Shown here in pieces: positions 35,751-44,235 of a stretch of DNA of 64,000 bases (position 1 is its first letter; each line of letters opens with the position of its first letter). Both the position numbers and the translations under genes were made by a program. Source of the stretch: Sphingobacterium sp. UBA5670 (GTDB lineage Bacteria > Bacteroidota > Bacteroidia > Sphingobacteriales > Sphingobacteriaceae); assembly GCF_002420705.1 (NCBI RefSeq), contig NZ_DIIM01000021.1, positions 167,810 through 231,809 on the forward strand, read 5' to 3'. The notes beneath the pieces are model-generated. The model saw only the letters and a list, made by a program, of their open reading frames with translations. It was not told the origin of the DNA and did no database searches.

Positions 35751-36701
35751 TTATTTACGTACAAAAAAGTCCACGTTCTGCGGCACAACGCTGATTACCT
35801 TACAATAGTCGGGCACTTTAGTTAGCAAAATGGGTAGGTATTGCACCTCATTTTTCTCCCAATCGGACAAATCCACCACAGCTTCAAAATCCCGCGAGGT
35901 ATAACTATTGTAATCTTTTACGGACATTAACACCGTCACGACAACTTTACTCGGACTGAGCCTCACAGAACTATAATGCTGGCCATTTTCAACCTTTACT
36001 GGTAATTCAATCACTTTTTCCGTTAGTTCGCCTACCGGCATCAATACTTCGACCGATGTGGGATAGACATTAATATTTGCTTTTTGGTTGCGGGCAAGAT
36101 TTGCTACGGTCCGGACGTCGGTTTCCACTTCTTTTCCCCTAACGGTATCAGTCTCCCAGTATTCAATCGCCGAAACATCCTCATAGGGACCGGTAATCGT
36201 CACATAAGCAGGTGTAACTTTGGTATCCGCGATAACACCATAACCACGCTTAAAACCAATGTTTGCCAGAGGTTTGACAGGTACCTTGCGCTGGGTCTGT
36301 TTGGAAAAGTCAAAAAACAAGGTATCTGGACTGACAGCGACTACGCGCTGTTCATGCGGAAACTGCCGGTTGATAAAGCCCAATTGATTGGAAAAAACAA
36401 TCCAGTCCTTGGTTTTTAAAGAACTCAGGTCCACCTGTACTTTCGGCGTTTCCAGAGCAGCTTTTGAAAACAAAAATTGCCACCCCGTCATTTCGAGCTT
36501 CACTTTTACTGTATCAGACTGCTGCGGGTGAAATGCCCGCTTCTCAGGAAGATTGACATATTCAATTGCTGCCTTGACGGACACAGTATATTGGTTGGAG
36601 ATCGAAAACAATAACCAAGCTAACAACGAAATTCCAACACAACGCACGAAGACATTCATCTTCCGTCGTTGAGTCTTATTTATCCGAACTGCATTCGCCA
36701 T
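35751..36701 (-). CDS. YbbR-domain protein
   Basis: 316-residue protein with a cytoplasmic basic N terminus (NKTQRRKMNV), one membrane helix (about 17-38) and an extracytoplasmic region with YbbR-like repeats (for example PVKPLANIGFKRGYGV then ITGPYEDVSAIEYWETD). In other bacteria YbbR proteins (CdaR) regulate c-di-AMP cyclases; no cyclase is nearby. In Bacteroidota ybbR commonly follows yajC and precedes coaE. Here coaE follows but yajC is 2.1 kb away beyond an inserted segment. Confidence 0.85.
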   Translation of the reverse strand: MANAVRINKTQRRKMNVFVRCVGISLLAWLLFSISNQYTVSVKAAIEYVNLPEKRAFHPQQSDTVKVKLEMTGWQFLFSKAALETPKVQVDLSSLKTKDWIVFSNQLGFINRQFPHEQRVVAVSPDTLFFDFSKQTQRKVPVKPLANIGFKRGYGVIADTKVTPAYVTITGPYEDVSAIEYWETDTVRGKEVETDVRTVANLARNQKANINVYPTSVEVLMPVGELTEKVIELPVKVENGQHYSSVRLSPSKVVVTVLMSVKDYNSYTSRDFEAVVDLSDWEKNEVQYLPILLTKVPDYCKVISVVPQNVDFFVRK

Positions 36702-36750
36702 GATACAAACTTAATCAATTTGAGTAAAAATCAGCGTTCTTATCTGCATT

Positions 36751-37728
36751 TCATCTTAAAGAAGCTAATATTTCCATTGCATTTTTCTCTTTTGTAGCCA
36801 AGGTTTTAAATATTTCCGATGCTAGCTGGACATCATCTAAATTAGCGTTTTGGCTTATACTATTAAACAATTTCGACAGAGATGTCCATAATGATGCAAT
36901 CTGTACAAACTCTTGGTAAGCGAGACCTAGTTGTTCTATTCCGAGCAGATGATGGCTTTCCAGTAAAAAATCTCGATACAGGTTTCGAAACAACGCAGCT
37001 CCAGTACCTGCTTTTTCCATCAAATTTGCGGCCATTTTAAATTCACTTTCTATGTATTTACTCGTGTTGTACCATTTGATCACTTCTTCGCTCGCTCGCA
37101 GAATTCCTTTATAAGCAATATTTCGAATAGCCGGGTTTAGATATTCTTGCGCATTATTTGTAATTGTTTTAAGCCGGCTTTCTTCAGGTCAATGTCTGTC
37201 TCACAACGGCCTATTGTGTAATACAGATTTTTTGGAGGATATGGGGCCCTTTTCCGCTCTGGCTAAGGCTAAACTCTCAAGAGATGTACGTACCCTTCCA
37301 CCTTGCTGTCTCGTATCCACCAAGTAGGCGTAATAATCATCATACCCATAAATGGCTACATAATGACCTGCAAAATGAAATGGATTGGTAAAATATTCCA
37401 GGTGATAGGCATCGAGTTTCAGTCCAACGGGCCGCCCAGCATCCAAGAGCTGTTTCACATTTTGCCAGGCTTTGGCTTTGGAAGGGGGTTCATGAACGCT
37501 GAGCTGAAGACCGAACTTTGAGCAAATATGCCGCGTCAGTAAATCCGTTTTGATCCTTCCGCCCAAAAATGGAAAATCCATGGTTCTCATATTCCAATAA
37601 ATAAAACTAAGGCCTTCCCCCAATCCAAAAACCATCGGTTCCGAAAGCTCAATACCGATATGCGCCAATAAGGTGCCTGTTGCTGTTGTTTCGCAATGCT
37701 GTCCAACAAAGGGTTTAAAATTGTTCAT
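36751..37728 (-). pseudogene. Broken BtrH-like gene (BtrH_N plus DUF4872)
   Basis: The N-terminal part (37728-37201, 175 codons) has the BtrH N-terminal domain: GQHCETTATG with the Cys, GLGEGLSFIYW, and HFAGHYVAIYGYDD with the His. The C-terminal part (37083-36751) is the matching DUF4872 region. Both lie in the same frame but are separated by two TGA stops (37201-37203, 37189-37191). Reading shifts at an A6 run (37228-37233, one A too many) and back at an A4 run (37167-37170, one A too few); repairing both gives about 325 residues without a stop. Related to the butirosin acyltransferase BtrH fold; the native substrate is unknown. Either a pseudogene or a pair of homopolymer sequencing errors. 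Confidence 0.85.
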
Positions 37729-38089
37729 AGAATTCTTTTTTCCAAAGTTAAAAGCTTAATTGACAGCTCGGTGTCAGCAGGAAAAGAGAGGCTAATCGAT
37801 ATTTCTTGCTATTCTGCCTTTTGTTACAAAGATATAGCTCCTTCCCTTTTTCTCTTTTTATTTTTTGGAGCGGCAAGCGAGGATCAGGTGGTAATCAAAT
37901 TCGATCTTTTTACAGTGCTTGTTCAGTGCTTGTTCAGTGATCATTCAGTGCTTGCTCAGTGGAGACTGAATAAATAATGACTAACCACTGTCTAAATATA
38001 GATTAAAGATTGTGGTTAGGTATAACTTGGTATTAGGATGTTTGCATTTTAATGCTTATCTTAATTATCTGTAACATAATCAATAAATT
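37729..38089. other. Gene-free stretch with promoter boxes and tandem repeats
   Basis: Contains minus-strand -7 boxes TAACTTTG (37743-37750) and TATCTTTG (37826-37833) for the broken BtrH-like gene, and the 11-bp tandem repeat at 37913-37967. No convincing gene is seen. Confidence 0.6.
37913..37967. repeat. Imperfect 11-bp tandem repeat, about five units
   Basis: Units begin every 11 bp: CAGTGCTTGTT, CAGTGCTTGTT, CAGTGATCATT, CAGTGCTTGCT, then a diverged CAGTGGAGACT. The period equals about one helical turn. It lies between the divergent broken BtrH-like gene and the DUF6266 gene. Confidence 0.9.
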
Positions 38090-38749
38090 ATGGCAATCAT
38101 CAAAAATGGCGTTAATGGAACCGTTTCCGGGAAAGCAGGTTCTGTTGTGTTTGTGTCTACTAAAACAGGAAATTATGTACGTTCTCTCCCTCGCGTTAAA
38201 AAACGGGAGCCCAGTCCAGAACAGCTGCTCAGTAGAACGCGTTTCAAAACTGTGAGGTCACATATCACCTTTTTAAATCCGATCATCAAGCTAGGCTATA
38301 AGGCATACAGTTATCCTAAACGGGCCTATGATGTTGCAATGTCTTATAATCTAAACCACGCAATTATGCAGGAAGGGGACAGTTTTGTGGTGGACTGGCA
38401 GAAATTTATGATTGCCAAAGGAAGTCCCAATCCCATCACTTCCTACACGATGGATTTCGATCAGGAAAACCAAATGCTTCAGGTTACCTGGGAATACGAT
38501 GCTTATTTGGAAAAGAAGTTTGACACGGGGACTTATGATTCATTCTTAATCCTGTATAGTGCAGCGGATTATGGAGCTGAATATCCAATTTTTACGAACG
38601 ACTCGAAAAATAACTTAATAGCTGGCAGACAAAATATTGAAATACCGAAACATAAAAAGGAAGTGACCTATGAGGTATATATCTTTTTCGTAGAGAGCTA
38701 CGGTGGAGGTAATACAGACAGTTTGCACCTAGGTACGGTAAAGATTTAA
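38090..38749 (+). CDS. DUF6266 family protein
   Basis: 219-residue protein with the DUF6266 N-terminal hallmark MAIIKNGVNGTVSGKAGSVV followed by RSLPRVKKREPSPEQLLSRT. No signal peptide or membrane segment. The second half (MDFDQENQMLQVTWEYDAY) looks like an immunoglobulin-like beta-sandwich with alternating hydrophobic strands. These proteins are often multicopy in Sphingobacteriaceae and have no known role. It lies on the strand opposite to its neighbours, inside a segment that interrupts the yajC-ybbR order, and next to tandem repeats, which suggests acquisition as accessory DNA. Confidence 0.85.
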   Translation: MAIIKNGVNGTVSGKAGSVVFVSTKTGNYVRSLPRVKKREPSPEQLLSRTRFKTVRSHITFLNPIIKLGYKAYSYPKRAYDVAMSYNLNHAIMQEGDSFVVDWQKFMIAKGSPNPITSYTMDFDQENQMLQVTWEYDAYLEKKFDTGTYDSFLILYSAADYGAEYPIFTNDSKNNLIAGRQNIEIPKHKKEVTYEVYIFFVESYGGGNTDSLHLGTVKI

Positions 38750-38762
38750 AAAGTACATAAAA

Positions 38763-38791
38763 AAAGCCAGTTTTCTACAAAAACTGGCTTT
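38763..38791. terminator. Bidirectional terminator
   Basis: AAAGCCAGTTTT (38763-38774) pairs with AAAACTGGCTTT (38780-38791), with A/T tails on both sides. It serves the DUF6266 gene on plus and yajC on minus. Confidence 0.8.
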
Positions 38792-38811
38792 CATTTCTTT
38801 CAAGAAAAAGC

Positions 38812-39129
38812 TTATGAGGCACTTTTCTCAGTAGCATTCGCAGCTTTTGAAGCATCTAAAGCGATTGCTGATTTGTCGAAACGGATTCTGACGCCTGAAC
38901 CTACATCCACTAAGAAAGTCGTGTCTGATACTTCTACAATGCGTCCGTGAATACCAGCTGTTGTAACAACTTTAGAGTTTACGCCAAGTTCTTCAATATA
39001 TTTTTTGTGATCTTTTTGCTTCTTCATCTGCGGTCTGATCATGAAGAAATAAAATACCACGATAATCAAAACCATTGGTAAAAAACTCATCATATTGCCA
39101 CCCGCTGCTTGTAATAATACTGTGTTCAT
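38812..39129 (-). CDS. yajC: Preprotein translocase subunit YajC
   Basis: 105-residue single-pass inner-membrane protein of the SecDF-YajC accessory complex. The conserved core is MVLIIVVFYFFMIRPQMKKQ followed by KYIEELGVNSKVVTTAGIHG, exactly the family pattern. Third gene of nusB-DUF1573-yajC on the minus strand (26-nt gap). A terminator follows, separating it from the ybbR-coaE genes that usually come next. Confidence 0.95.
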   Translation of the reverse strand: MNTVLLQAAGGNMMSFLPMVLIIVVFYFFMIRPQMKKQKDHKKYIEELGVNSKVVTTAGIHGRIVEVSDTTFLVDVGSGVRIRFDKSAIALDASKAANATEKSAS

Positions 39130-39155
39130 CTTCTATTGTATCGTTTAATAATTTG

Positions 39156-39617
39156 TTATTTTGCTAATACTTCGCCTTTCAACTGCACTGTTGTCAAACC
39201 ATTGGCAGCATTCGATTGGATCGTTATGATCTTCTGCTGTTTGCCGACTTGTCCTTCGCTGTTAAAGGTAACATGGATCTCCGATTTCCCTCCCGGCAAA
39301 ATAGGGCTTTTCGAAAATTCAGGTTGTGTACAACCACATGAAGCAGTCACTTTCGAGATAATGACAGGTGCATCTCCCGAATTTTTCAGCACAAAAGTGT
39401 GTTTTACCTGCGCGCCTTCCTTTACCTGACCGAAATTAAATGCAGACTCCTCAAATTCTACTTTTCCCAATTGTGCTGCCGCCTTAGAAAGACTGTCTGC
39501 AGCTGCTGTTTCAGTCGCTGTCTTCGCTCCCTCTTCTTTTCCCTTCTGTGCATTTCCACAAGAAAAGAACAATACTGCCGACAAAGCTAAAACCGAATAT
39601 TTGCCAAAGTTTTTCAT
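39156..39617 (-). CDS. DUF1573 lipoprotein
   Basis: 153-residue lipoprotein: signal sequence ends LFFSC with Cys20 predicted to be lipidated. Residues about 50-150 form the DUF1573 immunoglobulin-like domain (FNFGQVKEGAQVKHTFVLKN, VTASCGCTQPEFSKSPILPG), with the conserved CGC pair. Function unknown; it is a frequent neighbour of nusB and yajC in Bacteroidota. Located 28 nt after nusB. Confidence 0.9.
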   Translation of the reverse strand: MKNFGKYSVLALSAVLFFSCGNAQKGKEEGAKTATETAAADSLSKAAAQLGKVEFEESAFNFGQVKEGAQVKHTFVLKNSGDAPVIISKVTASCGCTQPEFSKSPILPGGKSEIHVTFNSEGQVGKQQKIITIQSNAANGLTTVQLKGEVLAK

Positions 39618-39645
39618 TCGTATAAATTATTTATCAGAGTTGATG

Positions 39646-40593
39646 TTAATCTCTTAAACCACGACCCGCCTTCTGGATTCTTCCCTGTTGATTCAAGTCG
39701 TTTAATATTTTATCCAAGATACCATTAATAAATGTATTACTTTTCAATGTGCTGAATACCTTAGAAATTTCAATATACTCATTTATTGTCACTTTCACAG
39801 GGATAGATGGAAAATTAACCAATTCACATATGGCCATACGCATCAATAAAGTATCCATTAATGCAATACGGTCTGACTCCCAGTTCTTCGTTTTCTCTGA
39901 GATAAGCTTCTGATATTCATTTGTATTGCGAATTGTTTTACCCAACAATGCAATGATATATTCGCTATCGTCATTCCAGTTTTGCGTAATTTCCGCAAGT
40001 TTATTTTTTCGCGGATCTTCGGAACTAAAATTCTTAAAGGTCTTCGCAATCAACGCTTGTAATACTTCTTTATCAACTGGCCAATTGATGAATTTCTCTT
40101 CGAACACCTGCTCAATAACCGGCGATTTCAAGATGATCTTTTTAAAGATATGCTTGATGATATCTTTTTCCTTACCGATCGAACGGTCTTCTTGCTGCAA
40201 ATATTCCAAATAAGCCTCAGAATCCTTTAGCTGTAAAAATACGGTACGTACGATCTCCGGATCAAAGCTCCAGGAAATCTTATACTTTTTGACACCTTCT
40301 CCATATTGTGGATTTTGTCTCAATGACTCAATAAAAGTGTTTGTACTTAACTTGGTCGTTAAAGACAAGTCTTTTTCAGTAGGCAAGAACTTATTGGCTC
40401 TACCTTCTGCATCTATTAAGACATAATCGGATACCTCATCTAATAGATTCAGTGTCCACATATACATCTCATAGACTTCATCCACATTTTTTAATAGTGC
40501 TTTTTCAAATGTTTTGATGTCTTTGTCTTCCGAAAGACTGTACGCATAAAGCGTTTGCACTACTTTTACCCTCAGGTGTCTCCTGTTTAACAT
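39646..40593 (-). CDS. nusB: Transcription antitermination factor NusB (long form)
   Basis: 315-residue protein. NusB alone is about 140 residues; Bacteroidota carry this extended version in which the recognisable NusB motifs are the N-terminal LNRRHLRVKVVQTLYAYSLS and the C-terminal RIALMDTLLMRMAICELVNF, PVKVTINEYIEISKVFS and FINGILDKI. It binds boxA RNA with NusE during rRNA antitermination. First gene of nusB-DUF1573-yajC. Confidence 0.93.
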   Translation of the reverse strand: MLNRRHLRVKVVQTLYAYSLSEDKDIKTFEKALLKNVDEVYEMYMWTLNLLDEVSDYVLIDAEGRANKFLPTEKDLSLTTKLSTNTFIESLRQNPQYGEGVKKYKISWSFDPEIVRTVFLQLKDSEAYLEYLQQEDRSIGKEKDIIKHIFKKIILKSPVIEQVFEEKFINWPVDKEVLQALIAKTFKNFSSEDPRKNKLAEITQNWNDDSEYIIALLGKTIRNTNEYQKLISEKTKNWESDRIALMDTLLMRMAICELVNFPSIPVKVTINEYIEISKVFSTLKSNTFINGILDKILNDLNQQGRIQKAGRGLRD

Positions 40594-40653
40594 AGTAATT
40601 TTAAAGAACGATTTTTTATAAAATAATAAATAAGAACGATTTCGGGATGAAGA

Positions 40654-41733
40654 CTATCTCTTGATTTTTTTAATATCCTGGATACGTTTCTCCGCGATGC
40701 GATTAGCCGCTTCAAAAGTAGATATATTCTCTTCTTTTGATTTTTTCAATACGTCTCTAGTCGCATTATAAATATTTTTGATCACAAATTCAGTGTGATC
40801 TACACCATAATTCTGAATCTCTGAGTAACAGCTGATCAATGCACCGGCGTTGATCAAGTAATCAGGCGCGTATAATATTCCTCTTTCATGAAGAATTGAA
40901 CTTGTGACAAGTTCATCTTTCAATTGATTATTGGCCGAACCAGCAATAATTTTGCATTGCATTTTCTGTGCTGATTCTGGATTGACCGTACCGCCCAATG
41001 CACAGGGAGAATATACATCAAATTCGTGATCAAATACTTCACCGTAAGGGATTGGCTCCGCTTTGTATTTGGCTGCTACTTTCAACATTTTTTCTTCGGT
41101 AATGTCACTGACATAAACACGTGCATTCTCTTCGCGCAACATAGCGATCAAACGCTCACCTACGCCGCCTACACCATGTACAATAACTTTTTTACCAGCA
41201 ACACTTTCCGATCCGTACAACTCCTTTAAGCAAGCTTTTATACCAAAATATACACCTTGAGCTGCGAAGATTGAAGGATCGCCAACACCGCTTCCATGAA
41301 TTGCTTTTGGTAAACCCGCAACATGGTCGGTCTCTGTATAAATATGTTCTAAATCACGCTGTGTGGTACCCACGTCCAATGAAGCGATGAAATTACCATT
41401 CAACCCTTCAATAAACTGACCCAAACGGCGCAATAAAACCTCCGATTTGTCTAAACGGCTATTACCGATGATAACAGCACTTCCACCGCCTAAATTCAAT
41501 CCAGTAATGGCAGATTTATAAGTAATTGCCTTGGATAAACGTAAAGCATCCTCAATAGCTTCTTCTGTCGTTTCGTATGGTAACATACGAACCCCGCCTA
41601 TTGCAGGACCCAAGGTTGTATCATGGATCGCAACAATAGCTTTCAAGCCCACTAATTCATCGTTACAGAAAAATAAGTTTTGATGGCCAGACTGGCTCAT
41701 CAATTCAAAAATAGAATTTTGAGATGTTGACAT
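40654..41733 (-). CDS. Glu/Leu/Phe/Val dehydrogenase family protein lacking the active-site Lys
   Basis: 359-residue amino-acid dehydrogenase of the leucine-dehydrogenase type, which oxidatively deaminates branched-chain amino acids with NAD+. The Rossmann motif GVGGVGERL and substrate-side ITYKSA (Lys73) and LDVGTT (Asp120) are present. In the family active-site pattern (G-G-[SAG]-K) the sequence reads LGGGSAVIIG, so Ser85 replaces the catalytic Lys; the codon is AGT. Hence normal oxidative deamination is doubtful unless another residue substitutes. Upstream is a -7 box at 41780-41787 and a palindromic site at 41800-41814. Single gene. Confidence 0.9.
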   Translation of the reverse strand: MSTSQNSIFELMSQSGHQNLFFCNDELVGLKAIVAIHDTTLGPAIGGVRMLPYETTEEAIEDALRLSKAITYKSAITGLNLGGGSAVIIGNSRLDKSEVLLRRLGQFIEGLNGNFIASLDVGTTQRDLEHIYTETDHVAGLPKAIHGSGVGDPSIFAAQGVYFGIKACLKELYGSESVAGKKVIVHGVGGVGERLIAMLREENARVYVSDITEEKMLKVAAKYKAEPIPYGEVFDHEFDVYSPCALGGTVNPESAQKMQCKIIAGSANNQLKDELVTSSILHERGILYAPDYLINAGALISCYSEIQNYGVDHTEFVIKNIYNATRDVLKKSKEENISTFEAANRIAEKRIQDIKKIKR

Positions 41734-41779
41734 AAAATGTACTACTCTAATTTGTTTTAATTTTTTAAGGTACTTGATG

Positions 41780-41787
41780 CAAAAGTA
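41780..41787 (-). promoter_or_regulatory. -7 box of the GLFV dehydrogenase gene
   Basis: TACTTTTG on the minus strand, about 46 nt before the ATG at 41733. The imperfect palindrome GTTGTGCATAACAAC (41800-41814) lies just upstream, near the -33 position, as a possible operator. Confidence 0.45.
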
Positions 41788-41896
41788 GGAAAATTATTCG
41801 TTGTGCATAACAACTTTTTTTATCCAAGACTTAACATTTGATTTCCGAATGACAGTAAAATCACGCAAATCCTAGCGCATTTTGATGAATTAGTCC

Positions 41897-41904
41897 TACT
41901 TTTG
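41897..41904 (+). promoter_or_regulatory. -7 box of the ABC exporter gene
   Basis: TACTTTTG ends ten bases before the ATG at 41915, giving a predicted leader of only a few bases. Confidence 0.5.
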
Positions 41905-41914
41905 TATTCGTAAT

Positions 41915-43696
41915 ATGAAGGATCTCGCCTACTTAAATAAGTACTTTTATAAATACCGCTGGAAACTGGTTCCGGGGGTTATATTTGTTATCATCTCAAA
42001 CTATTTCGGAGTATTGCCGGCAAAGGTGATCCGCGAAGCATTTGACCTGGTACAGGAAAACATCTATCTATACCGTCTGTTTGATGGGTTCGACAGACAG
42101 GAACTCATCTATCAGGTATTCGGAACGAGCCTATTATTTTTCGGTTTCGTCGTGCTCCTGCTTTCGTTGCTCCGGGGTATTTTCTTATTCTTTATGCGTC
42201 AGACGATCATTTTAACTTCGCGCTATATTGAGTATGACCTCAAGAATGAGATCTACAACCACTATCAGGAATTAAATTTCGGTTTCTTCCGAAAAAATAA
42301 TACTGGAGATCTCATGAGCCGTGCCACTGAGGATGTCAATCAGGTACGTAATTACCTGGGGCCAGCCATCATGTACGCCATCAATACTGTTGTCTTATCC
42401 ATTATGGTCATCTACGCCATGTATAGCGTCAATGGCAGATTGGCAACTTATGCTTTAGCGCCTATCCCAGTCCTGTCGATTATTATTTTATTTGTCAATA
42501 AAATCATTAATAAACGTAGTTTAAAAATACAGAAACAACTGGCCAACCTCTCTTCTTTCGTGCAGGAAACTTTTGCTGGTATCCGTGTCATCAAGACCTA
42601 TACCAGAGAACATAATAAAATGCAGGAATTCGAAAAGGAAAGTACAATTTACCGCAATACTGCCCTTGACCTCGTTAAAGTACAGGCTGTTTTCTTTCCG
42701 CTTATTCTATTGCTTATTGGTCTCAGTACAGTAATTACCATCTATATTGGTGGAATTGAAGTTGCTAAAGGAACGGTGACTGCTGGAAATATCGCTGAAT
42801 TTATTATCTACGTCAACCAGTTGACCTTCCCTGCCATGTCCCTGGCTTGGGTAACTTCGTTAGTACAACGTGCTGCAGCCTCTCAAAAGCGCATCAACGA
42901 ATTTCTCCAAACGGAATCGCCGATTGTTAATGGAAAGGCAACGAAAGAACTCGCTGGTGAGATCAGGGTCGATGGAATCTCATTTACTTATCCGGAAACA
43001 GGTATTCAAGCGATTAAAAATATATCTTTCCAGATTCCCGTGGGAAAAACGCTGGCTATTATCGGAAAAACAGGATCCGGAAAATCGACCTTGGCCAACC
43101 TACTTCTTCGGATGTATGATATCGATAAAGGAAGTATATATTATGATAATTTAGAAATCAAGGATCTTGATTTCAAGAGCTTACGCCAGCAAATCGGATT
43201 TGTTCCACAAGATGTTTTCTTATTTTCGGATACCATTGCCAATAATATAGGCTTTGGCTTAGATCATTTTACACAGGAACAAGTGGAACAGGCTGCTAAG
43301 GACGCTGCTGTATACGACAATATTATTGCCTTTGAAGATGGTTTTGAGACTGCCGTTGGAGAACGTGGTATTACCCTCTCTGGTGGACAAAAACAACGGG
43401 TGTCTATCGCTCGCGCCTTGATTAAGGAACCCAAAGTATTGATTTTTGACGACTGTCTTTCAGCCGTGGATACAAAAACGGAAGAAACAATTCTCCGTTC
43501 GCTAAGCCGCATCATGAAAGGCAAGACCTGTATCTTTATTGCCCACCGTATTTCGACAATCAAAAATGCAGACCATATCCTTGTGATGGATCAAGGAGAA
43601 ATTGTGGAGCAGGGTACTCATAGTGAACTGATGGAGAAAAGAGGTGAATACTTTGAGCTTCATGAAAAGCAATTGCTGGAAAGTGTCGAGGGATAA
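41915..43696 (+). CDS. ABC exporter, fused permease-ATPase (MdlA/BmrC-like)
   Basis: 593-residue type IV ABC exporter half-transporter: six-helix membrane domain (about 20-315) then an ATPase domain (about 345-585) with Walker A GKTGSGKST, Q-loop FVPQDVF, signature LSGGQKQR and H-loop IAHRIST. Walker B is followed by Asp rather than the catalytic Glu (VLIFDDCLSAVD), as in MdlA-type subunits that pair with a partner with the normal residue. No partner gene is adjacent. Substrate unknown; drug or lipid export is usual for the family. Confidence 0.92.
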   Translation: MKDLAYLNKYFYKYRWKLVPGVIFVIISNYFGVLPAKVIREAFDLVQENIYLYRLFDGFDRQELIYQVFGTSLLFFGFVVLLLSLLRGIFLFFMRQTIILTSRYIEYDLKNEIYNHYQELNFGFFRKNNTGDLMSRATEDVNQVRNYLGPAIMYAINTVVLSIMVIYAMYSVNGRLATYALAPIPVLSIIILFVNKIINKRSLKIQKQLANLSSFVQETFAGIRVIKTYTREHNKMQEFEKESTIYRNTALDLVKVQAVFFPLILLLIGLSTVITIYIGGIEVAKGTVTAGNIAEFIIYVNQLTFPAMSLAWVTSLVQRAAASQKRINEFLQTESPIVNGKATKELAGEIRVDGISFTYPETGIQAIKNISFQIPVGKTLAIIGKTGSGKSTLANLLLRMYDIDKGSIYYDNLEIKDLDFKSLRQQIGFVPQDVFLFSDTIANNIGFGLDHFTQEQVEQAAKDAAVYDNIIAFEDGFETAVGERGITLSGGQKQRVSIARALIKEPKVLIFDDCLSAVDTKTEETILRSLSRIMKGKTCIFIAHRISTIKNADHILVMDQGEIVEQGTHSELMEKRGEYFELHEKQLLESVEG

Positions 43697-43790
43697 TTTA
43701 AATATCCCTGAATTCAGCTAAAGGATCTAAGGGATATCTCTTCTAAATTTGTCTTAAATATTTAAGTCAAACATTTTACATTAAAGGATC

Positions 43791-44135
43791 ATGGAGAGAA
43801 GCCCTATTCAGAAGGTAACGTCAAATGACGGAAAAACAATTGCTATTATTTCTTACTTAACCATCATTGGCCTTATTGCAGCCATTGTGATGAACAACAA
43901 GGAAAAAACCGCTCTAGGGCAATTCCATATCAGACAAAGTATAGGTATTTCGGTAACGGGGCTAATCCTGGGTCTATTACGTTTTGTTCCGGGTATTGGT
44001 GGAATTGCCATTAGCATCGTCGGATTACTCCTACTGATTGCATTAGTTCTAGGATTGATGGCAGCATTTTCAGGAGAACAAAAACCACTCCCTTTTATCG
44101 GCGAAAAATACCAGGAATGGTTCAATATGATATAA
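43791..44135 (+). CDS. Small DUF4870-like membrane protein
   Basis: 114-residue protein with three hydrophobic segments (about 17-34, 50-66 and 68-90), including the family-like TIAIISYLTIIGLIAAIVMN, HIRQSIGISV and a late PFIGEKYQEWF. It resembles the small DUF4870/Tic20-like membrane proteins of Bacteria, of unknown function. It is 94 nt after the ABC exporter; the gap holds an 8-bp inverted repeat (43702-43709 / 43730-43737), so a separate transcript is possible. Confidence 0.75.
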   Translation: MERSPIQKVTSNDGKTIAIISYLTIIGLIAAIVMNNKEKTALGQFHIRQSIGISVTGLILGLLRFVPGIGGIAISIVGLLLLIALVLGLMAAFSGEQKPLPFIGEKYQEWFNMI

Positions 44136-44149
44136 TAAGTATCTCCTAT

Positions 44150-44182
44150 CATGGAGCATCTGCCCATCAAAGATGCTCCATG
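44150..44182 (+). terminator. Stem-loop after the DUF4870-like gene
   Basis: CATGGAGCATCT pairs perfectly with AGATGCTCCATG over 12 bp with a 9-nt loop. The T tail is moderate (CTTTAGTTT). Confidence 0.65.
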
Positions 44183-44235
44183 CTTTAGTTTATTCGGAAC
44201 TGGTCACCGTAATTAACTGAACGAACCTGGTTGAA

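Noticed and set aside
37913..37967. Possible CRISPR array
   Set aside because: Units are 11 bp with no spacers and no cas genes are present; a simple tandem repeat fits.
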